This document shows positions 63,906 to 64,000 of a stretch of DNA of 64,000 nt, piece after piece. Position 1 is the first letter of the stretch, and each line of letters begins with the position of its first letter. Position numbers and translations under genes: made by a program. The notes below the pieces were generated by a model that saw only the letters and a program-made list of their open reading frames with translations, was not told the DNA's origin and did no database searches. Source of the stretch: an uncultured Lachnospiraceae bacterium (GTDB taxonomy: Bacteria > Bacillota > Clostridia > Lachnospirales > Lachnospiraceae); NCBI GenBank assembly GCA_934899185.1, contig CAKXYI010000001.1:496001-560000 (forward strand). Reading direction: 5' to 3'.

Positions 63906-64000
63906 TTAATTCTGTGAAGATTCATCATCTGCTTCCAGAGCATCCTCATCCGGCTGCTCTGCGTTTCCCGGCGTATCGGATACATAATTAGGATCTACCA
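63906..64000 (-). CDS. C-terminal end of an unknown protein (cut by the window)
   Basis: A minus-strand frame that runs in from the right edge and stops at TAA (63906-63908). The 31 visible residues are acidic and rich in Asp, Glu, Pro and Ser (NAEQPDEDALEADDESSQN at the end). Such tails are common on penicillin-binding proteins and other surface proteins, but nothing here allows a family call. Confidence 0.6.
   Translation of the reverse strand, partial: VDPNYVSDTPGNAEQPDEDALEADDESSQN

Overview
The window looks like chromosome of a spore-forming, Gram-positive anaerobe of the Clostridia, most probably family Lachnospiraceae (inferred from gene content and order, not from a database search). 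It carries spoIIE, yabP, yabQ, spoVG and a CotS-like coat protein. The block hup-rqcP-yabP-yabQ-divIC-spoIIE-tilS-hpt-ftsH is the classical Firmicutes order. It also has a SAM-I riboswitch on metK, a clostridial GlpP antiterminator and the glgC/glgD pair. Most genes are of moderate GC; one island at about 50.8-55.8 kb is clearly AT-richer.

Layout. 1-2.7 kb: end of a glycerol-3-phosphate dehydrogenase-like operon (+). 2.9-5.2 kb: MATE exporter and pseudouridine synthase (+). From 5.2 to 58.6 kb nearly all genes are on the minus strand: glpP, an antiporter, murI, two tRNAs, an SbcC/SbcD-like (YhaN/YhaO-type) pair, an EF-G/TetM-like GTPase fused to a Rae1/YacP-type nuclease, an M15 peptidase, two more tRNAs, a YjbR-MGMT fusion, a GH13 glucosidase, the ftsH...hup cell-division and sporulation block, pgcA, a PEGA lipoprotein, a CotS-like protein, cca, proS, an AI-2E family membrane protein, a pseudouridine synthase, a two-component system, metK, murA, a heterodimeric ABC exporter, a PrsA-like foldase, mfd and pth. 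An HD-GYP phosphodiesterase gene is the one plus-strand gene in this stretch. A LlaJI/BsuMI-like restriction-modification island sits between pth and spoVG. glgD and glgC follow. From 58.9 kb the strand switches: murC, a cluster of seven DnaA boxes, a DnaD-family gene, a DnaI-like helicase loader and a PRPP synthetase, all on plus. A fragment of a minus-strand gene ends the window.

How the genes work together. Several parts interlock. Four tRNA genes lack an encoded CCA end, and the CCA-adding enzyme is in the window, translationally coupled to proS. The spoIIE promoter has a Spo0A box over its -35 and a 21-bp spacer, which links the cell-division block to sporulation entry. The DnaA-box cluster sits directly in front of the primosome genes. 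metK is under S-adenosylmethionine control.

The observations I rate highest are the ribosome-binding GTPase fused to an A-site-type endoribonuclease, the DnaA-box cluster before dnaD-dnaI, the Spo0A-type spoIIE promoter embedded in the divIC terminator, and the AT-rich restriction-modification island flanked by decayed sequence, a direct repeat and a REP-like hairpin.
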